Shown: piece by piece, positions 6,645 through 6,893 of the stretch
Layout: every line of letters starts with the position of its first letter
Position numbering within the stretch: the first letter of the stretch is position 1
Assembly: GCA_017557085.1 (NCBI GenBank)
Contig: JAFZAR010000039.1
Span: 1-6,893 of the forward strand
DNA: 6,893 nucleotides
Direction: 5' to 3'
Source of the DNA: Verrucomicrobiota bacterium
GTDB lineage: Bacteria; Verrucomicrobiota; Verrucomicrobiia; Limisphaerales; UBA1412
Notes under the pieces: generated by a model
Database searches by the model: none
Told to the model about the DNA's origin: nothing
Seen by the model: only the letters and a program-made list of their open reading frames with translations
Program-made: the position numbers and the translations under genes

Positions 6645-6676
6645 ATTATAAGGATATATGCACATCTGTTTTTCAA
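6645..6676 (-). promoter_or_regulatory. Candidate promoter for the cassette
   Basis: A perfect TATAAT lies at 6650-6645 on the minus strand, in an AT-rich gap upstream of the first cassette gene. The nearest -35-like hexamer, TTGAAA (6676-6671), is 20 nt away instead of the usual 16-18. The promoter would therefore be weak, activator-dependent, or read through a different -35. Transcription would begin near 6638, giving a leader of about 130 nt before the ATG at 6506. Confidence 0.35.
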
Positions 6677-6763
6677 CAACACCTTATATACTTAAGAGTA
6701 CTCAGAAATTCGTTTTTTAGGGAATTCTGAGGAATTTTCTGCCTCAACGTTGACAACAATGTC

Positions 6764-6892
6764 TTAGTTTTGATTGGACGATAATGGTGTTTGGGATTCC
6801 TGGAGAGCTTGGTAGAAGCCTGGAAGGTCTTTCTTCAGGCGGAGCAGCTTGCCCTGGGTGTTCATAAAACAGTGTTCGGAACGCGCTTCGCA
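6764..6892 (-). CDS. C-terminal end of an upstream gene (partial, unidentified)
   Basis: An open minus-strand frame enters from the right edge and ends with TAA at 6766-6764 after 42 codons. The tail reads ...EHCFMNTQGKLLRLKKDL followed by PGFYQALQES and a short polar end. The coding stretch is richer in G+C than the AT-rich gap that follows, which supports it being real. I do not recognise the family. An internal ATG (MNTQGKLL) could start a tiny ORF, but the frame stays open upstream of it. It is separated from the cassette by about 257 bp, so it is probably a separate unit. Confidence 0.5.
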   Translation of the reverse strand, partial: CEARSEHCFMNTQGKLLRLKKDLPGFYQALQESQTPLSSNQN

Positions 6893-6893
6893 A

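Larger units (their letters stand above)
6507..6763. other. AT-rich intergenic/leader region before the cassette
   Basis: No gene of normal size fits here on either strand. It contains a consensus -10 hexamer and two overlapping inverted repeats (listed separately), a 14-codon minus-strand ORF (6577-6533, MKTEKNIIDISALK), and near the upstream gene a small stem TGAGG/CCTCA (about 6728-6746) and a 10-nt palindrome TCAACGTTGA (about 6743-6752). None of these forms a convincing strong Rho-independent terminator for the upstream gene. Confidence 0.6.

Noticed and set aside
6743..6752. 10-nt palindrome TCAACGTTGA as an operator or recombination site
   Set aside because: A perfect 10-mer palindrome is not rare, it occurs once, and nothing nearby supports a binding protein or recombinase.
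6788..6871. A 27-codon plus-strand ORF starting ATGGTGTTTGGG
   Set aside because: No ribosome binding site, and it is opposite the minus frame that stays open to the window edge.

Overview
All supported genes lie on the minus strand. Three form a tight co-directional cassette, in transcription order: a sigma-factor-like Cys-rich protein (6506-5511), a small charged protein (5487-4930), and a very large multidomain membrane protein that starts at 4923 and is still open at the left edge of the window (at least 1641 codons). The spacers are 23 and 6 nt, so the three are probably one operon. The last 42 codons of another minus-strand gene enter from the right edge and stop at 6764. The roughly 257 bp between that stop and the cassette are AT-rich and hold a perfect TATAAT hexamer, two inverted repeats and a 14-codon ORF, so this looks like the cassette's leader region. 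I see no plus-strand gene, tRNA, rRNA, CRISPR array or IS end.

The large protein was read as one continuous minus-strand frame with no stop. From N to C terminus it shows: (i) about 330 residues with no signal peptide, containing a segment that matches the core of the Lon (S16) protease fold, with Ser183 and Lys227 at nearly the spacing of the Lon Ser-Lys dyad; (ii) a charged helical, coiled-coil-like stretch; (iii) a polybasic stop followed by one short hydrophobic segment (341-356); (iv) a long tyrosine-rich, beta-repeat region resembling YD/RHS-type repeats; (v) a BspA-type leucine-rich repeat array (LRR_5) of 16 clear units with an internal block duplication; (vi) a C-terminal formylglycine-generating-enzyme-like (FGE/SUMF1, C-type-lectin fold) domain cut by the window edge. 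The positive-inside rule puts the Lon-like part in the cytoplasm and the LRR and FGE parts outside.

My inference is a membrane-spanning sensor/effector: extracellular binding modules (LRR plus FGE/lectin fold) joined to a cytoplasmic protease-like domain, encoded behind its own putative sigma-like regulator and a small accessory protein. This resembles other sigma / small protein / large effector cassettes in overall logic, but I do not recognise this exact combination. The FGE domain has lost several hallmark aromatic residues near its C-terminus. That is where diversity-generating retroelements vary their FGE-type targets, so the sequence left of position 1 matters.

Organism: moderately AT-rich, with BspA-like LRRs plus FGE-sulfatase domains and a divergent sigma factor. 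This suggests an anaerobic gut or rumen bacterium, perhaps of the Lentisphaerae/Kiritimatiellae (PVC) side or a Firmicute. The assignment is weak and rests on protein style only.
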